This document shows positions 11,310 to 18,342 of a stretch of DNA of 25,048 nucleotides, in pieces. Below the pieces are notes generated by a model. It had not been told where the DNA came from, did not search any database, and was given only the letters and a program-made list of their open reading frames with translations. The DNA comes from a virus, in IMG/VR virus record IMGVR_UViG_3300021963_000609, positions 1 through 25,048 of that record. The stretch is one strand, 5' to 3'. Numbering within the stretch: position 1 is the stretch's first letter; each line of letters starts with the position of its first letter. The translations under genes and the position numbers were made by a program.

Positions 11310-11468
11310 ATGAAATCTTATTGCATTAAGGACAGTCTTACCGGCCATGTGTTTAAAGTTCTTATGACTGAGGAAGAATTTAAAGAATTTCTCGACAAAT
11401 ATAATGACATGAGTGAATGTATTGATTGTGTTGAATGTGATGATGCACCTTCGCTGTGCATAGAATAA
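11310..11468 (+). CDS. small Cys-rich protein
   Basis: A 52-residue protein. The C-terminal half holds four Cys (C-x2-C-x2-C around CIDCVECDD, then SLC), which could bind one metal ion or form a redox cluster. The N-terminal half (IKDSLTGHVFKVLMTEEEFKEFLDKY) resembles short FmdB-like phage proteins. The ATG at 11310 has GGAGAG upstream, one base after the thyX stop. Function unknown. Confidence 0.65.
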   Translation: MKSYCIKDSLTGHVFKVLMTEEEFKEFLDKYNDMSECIDCVECDDAPSLCIE

Positions 11469-11471
11469 ATA
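11464..11471 (+). promoter_or_regulatory. possible late promoter
   Basis: AATAAATA overlapping the stop codon region of the Cys-rich gene, 26 bases before the TTG start of the next gene. It fits the NATAAATA late pattern but is not the strongest form. Confidence 0.4.
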
Positions 11472-11496
11472 CCCTTATATAAAATGGAGGTTAAAA

Positions 11497-11745
11497 TTGC
11501 CAACATATCCTGTAGTAAATAGAGAAACTGGTGAACAGAAAGAAGTTGTAATGAGTGTGAATGAATGGGATCAATGGAAAAAAGATAATCCTCAATGGGA
11601 CAGAGATTGGTCAGATCCATCTACATGCCCATCTCCAGGAGAACTTGGAGAATGGAAAGACAAATTAGTGCAGAAGCATCCAGGTTGGAATGAAGTACTG
11701 CAAAAAGCATCACAAGCACCAGGTTCAAAAGTAAAACCCATTTGA
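11497..11745 (+). CDS. FmdB-like short protein with TTG start
   Basis: An 82-residue protein starting at TTG with GGAGG six bases upstream; no ATG fits. The start MPTYPVVNRETGEQKEVVMSV followed by EWDQWKKDNPQW resembles the FmdB-like family of phage and bacterial small proteins, which begin MPTY and usually carry a zinc ribbon. Here only one Cys remains (STCPSPG), so metal binding is unlikely. The C-terminus is helical with KHPGWNEVLQKA. phoH follows three bases later. Function unknown. Confidence 0.7.
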   Translation: MPTYPVVNRETGEQKEVVMSVNEWDQWKKDNPQWDRDWSDPSTCPSPGELGEWKDKLVQKHPGWNEVLQKASQAPGSKVKPI

Positions 11746-11748
11746 CTT

Positions 11749-12498
11749 ATGGCAAGAAAGAAAATCGCGAATCCAGTCCCATTTGGAACGAGCAATCGTC
11801 AAATGAAGAGAAAGAAACCAATTAATCTTGATTACATGAGGAAGATTGAGCCTCTAACAGATAATCAAGAAAAACTCTTCAAATCATATGGACTAGAACA
11901 AAACCTGGTTGCATATGGAGCAGCAGGTACAGGAAAAACGTTTATTACGCTTTATAATGCATTGAAAGATGTACTTGATGAAAGATCAGTTTATGAAAAG
12001 ATTTATCTTGTTCGTTCTCTGGTAGCAACACGAGAGATCGGATTCCTTCCAGGAGACCATGAAGATAAATCAAGTCTTTATCAGATTCCATATAAGAACA
12101 TGGTTAAGTACATGTTTGAAATGCCTGACGACTCTTCGTTCGAAATGTTGTATGGAAACCTCAAAACTCAAGGAACGATTAGTTTTTGGAGTACTTCTTT
12201 TATTAGGGGAACTACTCTGGACAATGCAATCATTATTGTAGATGAATTTCAGAACCTAAACTTCCACGAACTTGATAGTATCATTACTCGTGTAGGTGAA
12301 AACTCTAAGATCATGTTCTGCGGTGATGCAACTCAGTCTGACCTTGTTAAAACAAATGAGAAAAATGGTATCATCGACTTTATGAGAATTTTGAGATTGA
12401 TGTCTTCTTTTGATATCATTGAGTTTGGTGCCGAAGACATTGTTCGTTCTGGTCTCTGTAAAGAATATATCCTCGCAAAAATGGAATTGGGTCTCTGA
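11749..12498 (+). CDS. phoH: PhoH-like ATPase
   Basis: A 249-residue P-loop ATPase of the PhoH family, common in cyanophages. The Walker A motif GAAGTGKT is at residues 57-64 and Walker B IIIVDEFQN at 161-169, with a sensor-like CGDATQSD after it. The segment YLVRSLVATREIGFLPGD is a PhoH hallmark. PhoH proteins are predicted RNA-acting helicase-like ATPases; the link to phosphate starvation comes from E. coli regulation and has not been shown for phages. It ends TGATG, overlapping the next start. Confidence 0.95.
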   Translation: MARKKIANPVPFGTSNRQMKRKKPINLDYMRKIEPLTDNQEKLFKSYGLEQNLVAYGAAGTGKTFITLYNALKDVLDERSVYEKIYLVRSLVATREIGFLPGDHEDKSSLYQIPYKNMVKYMFEMPDDSSFEMLYGNLKTQGTISFWSTSFIRGTTLDNAIIIVDEFQNLNFHELDSIITRVGENSKIMFCGDATQSDLVKTNEKNGIIDFMRILRLMSSFDIIEFGAEDIVRSGLCKEYILAKMELGL

Positions 12499-13178
12499 TG
12501 TTTAATCATATTGATTTGAATCTCCCTTCTCTTCAAAGGGAGACTATTGATGGAATTCGATATTATAAAGTTCCAAATGGTGAAGAACTCAAAAAATTAG
12601 TTTCTATTACATCAATTACTAGTAACTATAAAAAAGAGTTCTTTAACAAATGGAGGGCAAGAGTTGGTACTGAGGAAGCAGATAAGATTACAAGGAAGGC
12701 CACAAGTCGTGGCACTGACATGCATACTCTTGTGGAGCATCATCTCAAGAATGAAAAACTTCCTACAGTACAACCTCTTTCGGAAATGTTATTTAATATT
12801 TCCAAACCTGCTCTAAATCGTATAAATAATATTCATGTTCTTGAAGGTTCTTTATACAGCGAATTTCTTGGAATCGCTGGAACTGTCGATTGTATCGCAG
12901 AATTTGATGGAGAACTTTCTATTATAGATTTTAAAACTTCCGCAAAACCTAAACCCCGAGAATGGATTGAAGGATACTTCGTTCAATGTTGTGCTTATGC
13001 ATGTATGTTGCACGAAATGACGGGTCTCTCTGTTAAAAAATTTGTCATTATTATGGCATGTGAAAATGGAGAATTAGAAGTATATGAAGAATATGATAAA
13101 TCAGCACACATTAAGTTGCTGATAAAGTATATCAAAAAGTTTTTTAACGATAAGTTGGAGACTGTTGTTAATAACTAA
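12498..13178 (+). CDS. PD-(D/E)XK exonuclease, RecB/Cas4-like
   Basis: A 226-residue nuclease. The catalytic core reads GTVD (Asp131), then IIDFKTS (Asp144, Lys146), followed by the QCCAYACML helix with Gln163. The upstream RGTDMHTLVEHH (His76) is the extra His typical of the RecB-like and lambda-exonuclease-like subset. It overlaps the phoH stop by one base (TGATG). In this replication-linked operon a role in DNA recombination or host DNA breakdown is likely but not proven. There is no cysteine cluster like that of Cas4. Confidence 0.85.
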   Translation: MFNHIDLNLPSLQRETIDGIRYYKVPNGEELKKLVSITSITSNYKKEFFNKWRARVGTEEADKITRKATSRGTDMHTLVEHHLKNEKLPTVQPLSEMLFNISKPALNRINNIHVLEGSLYSEFLGIAGTVDCIAEFDGELSIIDFKTSAKPKPREWIEGYFVQCCAYACMLHEMTGLSVKKFVIIMACENGELEVYEEYDKSAHIKLLIKYIKKFFNDKLETVVNN

Positions 13179-13193
13179 ATTCTATGCTATGAT
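13165..13193 (+). promoter_or_regulatory. possible sigma70 promoter for gene 33
   Basis: TTGTTA (13165-13170), a 17-base spacer and TATGAT (13188-13193), overlapping the end of the nuclease gene. Initiation would be near 13200. The match is moderate. Confidence 0.4.
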
Positions 13194-13216
13194 TTATTAA
13201 CCTTATTATTATTAAG

Positions 13217-13513
13217 ATGTTGCCTATCACGCTGTTAGATTTAATGGAAAATAACTTAAACAAAGAATTCGAAAAAGTATTAGAAAGTAAGTTCGTTTGT
13301 CCATCTAAATTCGCTCAAGAGATTGAAAAACTAGTTCAAGAAAATTCAGACATGAATTATATTGATGCTGTTGTTGCATATTGTGAGATGAATAAGATCG
13401 ATTTAGAATCTGTACCTAAACTTATTTCAAAACCACTTAAGGAAAAAATTAAGTATGATGCTACGGAACTTAATTTCCTTAAGAAAACTTCTCGTGCCAG
13501 ATTAGTATTTTAA
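13217..13513 (+). CDS. 33: gp33-like late transcription coactivator
   Basis: A 98-residue protein matching my memory of cyanophage gp33: KEFEKVLESKF, then FAQEIEKLVQEN, YIDAVVAYCEMNKIDLESVPKLISKPLKEKIKYDA and a TSRARLVF end. T4 gp33 links the sliding clamp to RNA polymerase and the late sigma factor gp55, allowing transcription from TATAAATA promoters such as those in this window. No Shine-Dalgarno supports a start; an ATG at 13244 (MENNLNKEF, 89 residues) is closer to relatives and may be correct. It lies two bases before gene 59. Confidence 0.75.
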   Translation: MLPITLLDLMENNLNKEFEKVLESKFVCPSKFAQEIEKLVQENSDMNYIDAVVAYCEMNKIDLESVPKLISKPLKEKIKYDATELNFLKKTSRARLVF

Positions 13514-13515
13514 TA

Positions 13516-14106
13516 GTGGAACCACTGAATTGTTATAAAACATATTTGGCACTCAAAAATCACTTCACAAAACCAAACTACGACTTTCACAAATATAATG
13601 GGAAAGTAAAAGCATCTCTTCAAGCATTCTATAAACGAAAGGATAGAATGTGGTTTGAAAAAATGAGTCGTCAAAAAACCGATAAAGAAATATTGGATTT
13701 TTTTGTTGCAAATTTTATAGAATGCCAAGATCCTCAAGCTCTTTGGATTGGAGAAATTATAAGAGAAGGAGAATCTAGGTATAAAACATGGAACAAAAAA
13801 GTACAATCGTTATCCTATATCTTTAAGGAAGAGGTAGAATCTATTTTTGATTCTAAAAAATTTGATGAGATGTTTGAAATTAAGAATGGGCAACATCCAA
13901 AAATTCTTAAAGACTATCTTCAAGGAAAAATATCTCTTGAAAGTATGGTAGTATTAAACAATATCTTAAACTTCAGAAAGGATTTTGATAAGAAGATGGA
14001 GGATCCAATTTGGGAATTTGTTTCGATGAGAATATTAAAGTATTCTCCATTCCTACATACAGATGTATTTAAATACAGAAAAATTCTTAAGGAGTGTGTA
14101 TTGTGA
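13516..14106 (+). CDS. 59: gp59-like loader of the gp41 replicative helicase
   Basis: A 196-residue protein starting at GTG, directly after gene 33. The pattern WFEKMSRQKTDKEILDFFVANFIECQD, then LWIGEI and YIFKEEVESIF, aligns with T4 gp59 (217 residues). T4 gp59 binds forked DNA and gp32 and loads helicase gp41 at recombination forks. The ending HTDVFKYRKILKECVL also fits. Its stop overlaps the next GTG start (GTGA). Neighbours gene 33, DUF1825 and gene 32 keep it with replication functions. Confidence 0.8.
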   Translation: MEPLNCYKTYLALKNHFTKPNYDFHKYNGKVKASLQAFYKRKDRMWFEKMSRQKTDKEILDFFVANFIECQDPQALWIGEIIREGESRYKTWNKKVQSLSYIFKEEVESIFDSKKFDEMFEIKNGQHPKILKDYLQGKISLESMVVLNNILNFRKDFDKKMEDPIWEFVSMRILKYSPFLHTDVFKYRKILKECVL

Positions 14107-14444
14107 GTTTTTTTGATTCTGAAGTAGTTCGTGCTGAGATGGCAGAAATATCAGAACTACAAGAAGAAGTATATGCAAATGTGTTTGAATTTTCTAGAAT
14201 GTCTAACAGCGATAAAATTAAACATGTTGATTTGCTACAAAAACTTCTTAAAAAACAGCAGATACTGTATACTAGATTGAGTCTTTCGGAAGATCCAGAC
14301 GCGAAAGAAATGAAAAATAAAATTATGGAATCTGCAGTTATGATGGGTCTTCCTGAAAAGACTGATATGAATATCATATTCAGTAACATGGATAGATTAA
14401 TAGATGTTATGCGTCAGCAGATTGACGAGAGCGACGAGACCTGA
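14103..14444 (+). CDS. DUF1825 family protein, shared with cyanobacteria
   Basis: A 113-residue helical protein starting at GTG 14103 with AAGGAG eight bases upstream and a GTGA overlap with gene 59. The start MSFFDSEVVRAEMAEISELQEEVY and RLSLSEDPDAKEMKNKIMESA match the cyanobacterial and cyanophage DUF1825 family. Function is not known. Presence in hosts makes it an auxiliary gene of likely host origin. The promoter of gene 32 lies across its 3' end and stop. Confidence 0.8.
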   Translation: MSFFDSEVVRAEMAEISELQEEVYANVFEFSRMSNSDKIKHVDLLQKLLKKQQILYTRLSLSEDPDAKEMKNKIMESAVMMGLPEKTDMNIIFSNMDRLIDVMRQQIDESDET

Positions 14445-14450
14445 TATACT
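14422..14450 (+). promoter_or_regulatory. sigma70 promoter of gene 32
   Basis: TTGACG (14422-14427), a 17-base spacer and TATACT (14445-14450), spanning the end of the DUF1825 gene. Initiation near 14457 would put the leader hairpin at 14458 at the very 5' end of the mRNA. Confidence 0.65.
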
Positions 14451-14457
14451 AAGGTCA

Positions 14458-14480
14458 TGCGGCTGGGAGATCCGCACCCA
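14458..14480 (+). promoter_or_regulatory. candidate gp32 autoregulatory operator hairpin
   Basis: TGCGG (14458-14462) pairs with CCGCA (14472-14476). The loop bases TGGG (14464-14467) can also pair with CCCA (14477-14480), hinting at a pseudoknot. T4 gene 32 has a 5'-terminal pseudoknot that nucleates gp32 binding and represses translation. The following 35 bases up to the ATG are weakly structured, as in T4. Confidence 0.45.
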
Positions 14481-14515
14481 AGTTAATCCACACAGGCCAA
14501 ATACGGAGCAATTTA

Positions 14516-15475
14516 ATGTCCTTTGAATCACTTAAAAAGCAATCTAAACTCGGTTCTCTCACTGATAAACTGGTGAAAGAAGTTGAGAAAATGAACACTG
14601 GTTCTAGTAGTGCTGATGATCGCTATTGGAAACCTGAAATGGATAAAACTGGAGTCGGATCTGCAATCATCCGATTCCTTCCCGCACCAGAAGGAGAAGA
14701 CCTTCCCTGGGTTAAAATGTATTCCCATGGATTCCAAGGTCCTGGTGGTTGGTACATTGAAAATTCTTTGACTACGATTGGACAGAAAGATCCCGTTTCG
14801 GAGTATAATCGCAGTCTTTGGAATAGTGGAAGCGATAAAGATAAAGAAACTGTTCGTAAGCAAAAGCGTAAACTTTCCTACTACAGCAACATTTATGTTG
14901 TGAAGGATCCTGCTCACCCCGAGAACGAAGGTAAAGTCTTCCTGTTCAAGTTTGGTAAGAAGATCTTTGATAAGATCCTCAATGCAATGCAACCAGAATT
15001 TGAAGATGAAGAACCCATCAATCCTTTTGATTTCTGGAGTGGTGCAAACTTTCGTCTAAAGATCCGTAAGGTTGAAGGTTATTGGAACTACGATAAATCT
15101 GAATTTGATCGTTCAAGTCCTCTTCTTGAAGACGATGATGCTCTCGAAGCTATTTGGAAGAAAGAGTATTCCTTGTCTGCTGTTATTGCACCTGATCAGT
15201 TCAAGACATATGAAGAACTTGAGAAGCGCATGAACTATGTTCTTGGTATTGGTAAGACTGCACCCAAGACCGCTTCATTCGATGAAGAGGAGCAATACGA
15301 ATCTTATATTCCTAAGAAGAATAAAGAAGAAGATGTAATGGCAGAACTTGAAGAATCATATCGTAAGAGTAAGTCAGTTGAACCTTCTCTTCCTAAGATC
15401 ACCAATTCTGTTGATGAAACGGATGAAGATGAAGATGATGCTCTGTCTTACTTCCAAAAACTTGCCGAGGATTGA
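14516..15475 (+). CDS. 32: single-stranded DNA-binding protein gp32
   Basis: A 319-residue gp32, the replication and recombination single-strand binding protein. The basic N-terminus (SFESLKKQSKLGSLTDKLVKEVEKM) is the cooperativity domain. The central core has the ADDRYWKPEMDKTGVGSAIIRFLPAP start and KIFDKILNAM, NPFDFWSGANFRLKIRKVEGYWNYD segments. The C-terminus is acidic (DETDEDEDDALSYF), the arm that contacts partner proteins. It has no cysteine at all, so the zinc site of T4 gp32 (three Cys and one His) is missing. GGAG precedes the ATG. A strong terminator follows, inside the convergent gene. Confidence 0.95.
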   Translation: MSFESLKKQSKLGSLTDKLVKEVEKMNTGSSSADDRYWKPEMDKTGVGSAIIRFLPAPEGEDLPWVKMYSHGFQGPGGWYIENSLTTIGQKDPVSEYNRSLWNSGSDKDKETVRKQKRKLSYYSNIYVVKDPAHPENEGKVFLFKFGKKIFDKILNAMQPEFEDEEPINPFDFWSGANFRLKIRKVEGYWNYDKSEFDRSSPLLEDDDALEAIWKKEYSLSAVIAPDQFKTYEELEKRMNYVLGIGKTAPKTASFDEEEQYESYIPKKNKEEDVMAELEESYRKSKSVEPSLPKITNSVDETDEDEDDALSYFQKLAED

Positions 15476-16486
15476 TCACTCGTAAAGTTTAATATTATCG
15501 GCTCTCTTAAGGGTGGGACTTACATATTGAGTCCCACCTTTTTTATATGGCATGATACTATCCATATCATTGAACAGAACATTCAAATACTTCGCTTTGA
15601 GAACGTAAATATTTCTCTTTGCCTCATTGATTTCTAATTCATACTCATAATTTGTTACTGCTCTTACAAATGCTGTTGATGGAATTTGAACTGAATATCC
15701 CAAGTTTTCATCCCAGTATTCGTAATAATAAGAGTTTCCTGGATTCAATGATTCTTCGGATACTGTATAATGAACTTCTTCTTTTCTTGGTGTCGATAAT
15801 GTGGGCGAAACTATGTTAGGAATAGATGGTAAACTATAAGTAAATCCATAAACAATATCACTACTTACCGAAGTGATTCCTGTTACAACATATTGTCCAT
15901 TATATTGTTTTTCAGATACGCCATCGATGGTAACTTGATCATTTTCTTCTAGACCAAGAATTCCATTTACCATAGTTACATTCACAGTTGTAGTAGACGC
16001 ACTACCAACTAAAGTGTCTATTTTAGAGTTGATGATTTCTAAAAAGTTACCATTTGTTTTCCAACTCAATGGTGTTCTTATTCCTGCAGGAAGAACAGTT
16101 CTTCCAATTGAATTCTTAATTTCTACAGTTTCATAATGATGAACACCAGAATATAAGTTATCATAAGAACCATAACGTTCCAGCATGACACTATCAAAAA
16201 TATTTTGAGGAAGAGGCCACTCAGTTTGATGATTCAATATGTTGTTTGAAAGTAAAACCACCCAATCTAAGGTTTCATCTTCATACAATTTGAATGCAAC
16301 ATTATCAGGTCTATCATCACCAATGATTTGATATTTTTCAAAGAACGTAAGATTACCAAAAATGTCTTCTCTTAATCTTCCTTTTTTAAAAAGGTTTTTA
16401 ACTTCAACATAATCTGATATGTTTTGTTCTCCTTTATTTCTGGAGACATACTCAAAGTTGGGAACTTGTCTGAAGTAAGATGCCAT
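15476..16486 (-). CDS. 53: baseplate wedge protein gp53
   Basis: A 336-residue wedge subunit that joins the six baseplate arms around the hub. The start MASYFRQVPNFEYVSR and LLSNNILNHQTEWPLPQ are typical of cyanophage gp53. T4 gp53 is only 196 residues. The extra length includes a beta-rich insertion at about 155-240 with GLEENDQVTIDGVSEKQYNG followed by QYVVTGI, which looks like a small virion-surface domain. The end YVSPTLKRADNIKLYE is conserved-looking. Last gene of the minus-strand operon 4-48-53; the start is two bases after the gene 48 stop. Confidence 0.9.
   Translation of the reverse strand: MASYFRQVPNFEYVSRNKGEQNISDYVEVKNLFKKGRLREDIFGNLTFFEKYQIIGDDRPDNVAFKLYEDETLDWVVLLSNNILNHQTEWPLPQNIFDSVMLERYGSYDNLYSGVHHYETVEIKNSIGRTVLPAGIRTPLSWKTNGNFLEIINSKIDTLVGSASTTTVNVTMVNGILGLEENDQVTIDGVSEKQYNGQYVVTGITSVSSDIVYGFTYSLPSIPNIVSPTLSTPRKEEVHYTVSEESLNPGNSYYYEYWDENLGYSVQIPSTAFVRAVTNYEYELEINEAKRNIYVLKAKYLNVLFNDMDSIMPYKKGGTQYVSPTLKRADNIKLYE
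15512..15544 (+). terminator. gene 32 terminator embedded in gene 53
   Basis: GGTGGGACT (15512-15520) pairs perfectly with AGTCCCACC (15530-15538) around a nine-base loop, followed by six T on the plus strand. It lies inside the coding region of convergent gene 53, so the same bases serve both as codons and as a terminator for the opposite strand. Confidence 0.85.
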
Positions 16487-16488
16487 TT

Positions 16489-17835
16489 TTAGTAACCTAT
16501 CTTAGTATCTGCATTACCATCAAGTTTTTTATAGTCATCATCAAAGATGGGTTCAATCTCACCAAATGTTAAGTTGAGATCATATTGTGTCATTGCACCA
16601 TCTTCGAAGGTCGCATAATTACCTCCAGGAGTATAATTAACTACGAAGTTTTGTAGAGCACATGTTTTTATTTGATTTATATATGGATGAGATTGTCCTT
16701 TATGTAAGTATTCAATATCAAAAATATTTGGTGTTTTTAAAAACAATGCACTGGTAGATCTTTTGACTGACATACCTTGTTTGAAGAATCTGATAATTTT
16801 TCTAATTGCTTGAGATTCTTCTTTGTATCGAGCAGAAAGTGAAAATGTAAATGTAAATGATCTGAGGGATGGTCCTTGAAATAATAATTCAAGATTATTA
16901 TTTAAGACTGCTCCTGTTGCTCTTGTAAAGAATCCTTGATTTGCTCCTGCTGCTTGACCTGCAAAATATGCGGCTAAGGATGCTTTAATATCTGTATTTT
17001 TTGTCCTGATACCTTCTGCAATTGTACCAATTTCTTCACCAATACCCGTTGGACCTTTTTGTATTCCTGCCAATGCTGCTGCACCTGCTAGTGCTTGTAA
17101 AGCATTTAAAGAATCTTCTCCCCATAAGACTACATTAGCATCTGATATTTGAGGTTGAATCGGAAGAATTACACTTCCCATTGGAGTTGGAGATCCTTTG
17201 TTTGAACCAGAGAATCCTCCTAAGTCTGGTGTAACACTAAATTTTTTAGGAGTGTATCTAAACATCGAAAATTTAATACAATCCTGATCATCAAATTTGG
17301 CATCAATTGGATATTGTACCCTTGCATCATATTTTTCTCTTACCCCAGCATCTTTTATTTCTGTTAATAGTTTATCTGCATTAAATTCTTCTGCTTTTGT
17401 ATTTCCTTTGCCCTCTTGATTATCTCCAGTCGTAGGAGCATTTGATGATGCAGTGTTTTGATTTAACTGTAAGGTTTTTGCTTGTACTTCAGGTACTCCT
17501 CCTTCTATAGCACTACTCTTGATAACATTATTTGTATTTGTTTTTAAAACACCTTCTTGTAAAGATCTTCTTGCATCATCACCTAGAATAAATTTACCCT
17601 CAGAATCTTTTAAATAATTCCAGGTTTTTCCTCCATCATTTGTAGTTGCAGCGGGGACATAATTATTGGGTGTGGCAGAGTATAATAATGTAGTTTGACC
17701 TCCATTAACTTTTCCAGAAGAATCTTGATTTACTTTTGTTGATGTGAAAAAAAATAACTTTGTTCCGTTTGGTCCAACATTCGCCTCATATGGTTTTTTC
17801 GGACAAATTGTACCAGGTGGGCAATTGAGTGCCAT
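16489..17835 (-). CDS. 48: baseplate tail-tube cap protein gp48
   Basis: A 448-residue protein that caps the baseplate and starts tube assembly with gp54. The C-terminal half holds the family features: GPSLRSFTFTFSLSARYKEE, IIRFFKQGMSVKRS, NIFDIEYLHKGQSHPYINQI and YATFEDGAMTQYDLNLTF. The N-terminal 100-150 residues are Thr-, Asn- and Gly-rich and not conserved in T4 gp48 (364 residues). A TGG-N-P-Y-like start (MALNCPPGTICPKKPYEANVG) carries two close Cys. A GATAAATA late-promoter variant lies 24 bases upstream on the same strand. Confidence 0.9.
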   Translation of the reverse strand: MALNCPPGTICPKKPYEANVGPNGTKLFFFTSTKVNQDSSGKVNGGQTTLLYSATPNNYVPAATTNDGGKTWNYLKDSEGKFILGDDARRSLQEGVLKTNTNNVIKSSAIEGGVPEVQAKTLQLNQNTASSNAPTTGDNQEGKGNTKAEEFNADKLLTEIKDAGVREKYDARVQYPIDAKFDDQDCIKFSMFRYTPKKFSVTPDLGGFSGSNKGSPTPMGSVILPIQPQISDANVVLWGEDSLNALQALAGAAALAGIQKGPTGIGEEIGTIAEGIRTKNTDIKASLAAYFAGQAAGANQGFFTRATGAVLNNNLELLFQGPSLRSFTFTFSLSARYKEESQAIRKIIRFFKQGMSVKRSTSALFLKTPNIFDIEYLHKGQSHPYINQIKTCALQNFVVNYTPGGNYATFEDGAMTQYDLNLTFGEIEPIFDDDYKKLDGNADTKIGY

Positions 17836-17858
17836 TTTTTAAGTCTTATTTGTATTAA

Positions 17859-17866
17859 TATTTATC
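17859..17866 (-). promoter_or_regulatory. late promoter variant for gene 48
   Basis: GATAAATA on the minus strand, 24 bases before the gp48 start, overlapping the 3' end of gene 4. Confidence 0.5.
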
Positions 17867-18311
17867 ACCACAGATCATCTTCTGTGATGATCTTAAATTC
17901 CAAACCATGGTCAAGACACCATTCTTTTGCAGCTTTCCATTTTGCTACATTCTTTTCATAAGTTAATGCTTCGGTGATCAGTGTTTTTCTCTTTTTATTC
18001 CCCACAGTGGGAGGAGCAGTCTGTCTCTTTGGTTTAACTTCTATCAGATATCTTCTAATTTTACCTGAACTCTCTTTAAGTTTTACGATAAAATCTGGAA
18101 AGTATCTACGTACTTGGTGGGTTGTAGGATCGAAATATGGAATGTAAAACTCTTCAGATCCCCATTCTAAAATTGAAACATTGCGATCACAATATCTCAT
18201 AAATCTAAGTTCCCATGAACTCCTGTAAATGATATTTGATGGATCGCCTTTATACTTTTCAGGATTTTGTGGATTAAATTTTCCTTGATGATATCTACCG
18301 TCTTTGCCCAT
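17865..18311 (-). CDS. 4: head completion protein gp4
   Basis: A 148-residue head completion protein (T4 gp4/gp50). MGKDGRYHQGKFNPQNPEKYKGD and NIIYRSSWELRFMRYCD are typical. Glu34, PD73F and EVK (Glu91, Lys93) form a PD-(D/E)XK-like arrangement, as known for this family and its TnsA-like fold. gp4 acts at the head-to-tail joining stage and may trim or protect DNA at the portal. It heads the minus-strand operon and is divergent from gene 54. Confidence 0.9.
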   Translation of the reverse strand: MGKDGRYHQGKFNPQNPEKYKGDPSNIIYRSSWELRFMRYCDRNVSILEWGSEEFYIPYFDPTTHQVRRYFPDFIVKLKESSGKIRRYLIEVKPKRQTAPPTVGNKKRKTLITEALTYEKNVAKWKAAKEWCLDHGLEFKIITEDDLW

Positions 18312-18316
18312 AAATA
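18309..18316 (+). promoter_or_regulatory. late promoter variant for gene 54
   Basis: CATAAATA 26 bases before the gene 54 ATG. Its first three bases are also the complement of the gene 4 start codon, so the two elements overlap. Confidence 0.5.
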
Positions 18317-18332
18317 CATAATAAATCCCCTG

Positions 18333-18340
18333 TATTTATA
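18333..18340 (-). promoter_or_regulatory. late promoter for gene 4 operon
   Basis: A perfect TATAAATA on the minus strand (18340 to 18333), 21 bases before the gene 4 start. It is interleaved with the plus-strand element for gene 54. Confidence 0.65.
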
Positions 18341-18342
18341 AA

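Noticed and set aside
12821-12828. TATAAATA in the PD-(D/E)XK gene
   Set aside because: It lies inside coding sequence with no gene start close downstream, so it is probably chance.
14458-14480. Strict H-type pseudoknot in the gene 32 leader
   Set aside because: Stem 2 would follow stem 1 with no connecting bases, which is sterically strained; I keep only a hairpin with possible loop pairing.
14528-14992. Minus-strand open frame opposite gene 32
   Set aside because: Antisense shadow of gp32 codons with no ribosome site.
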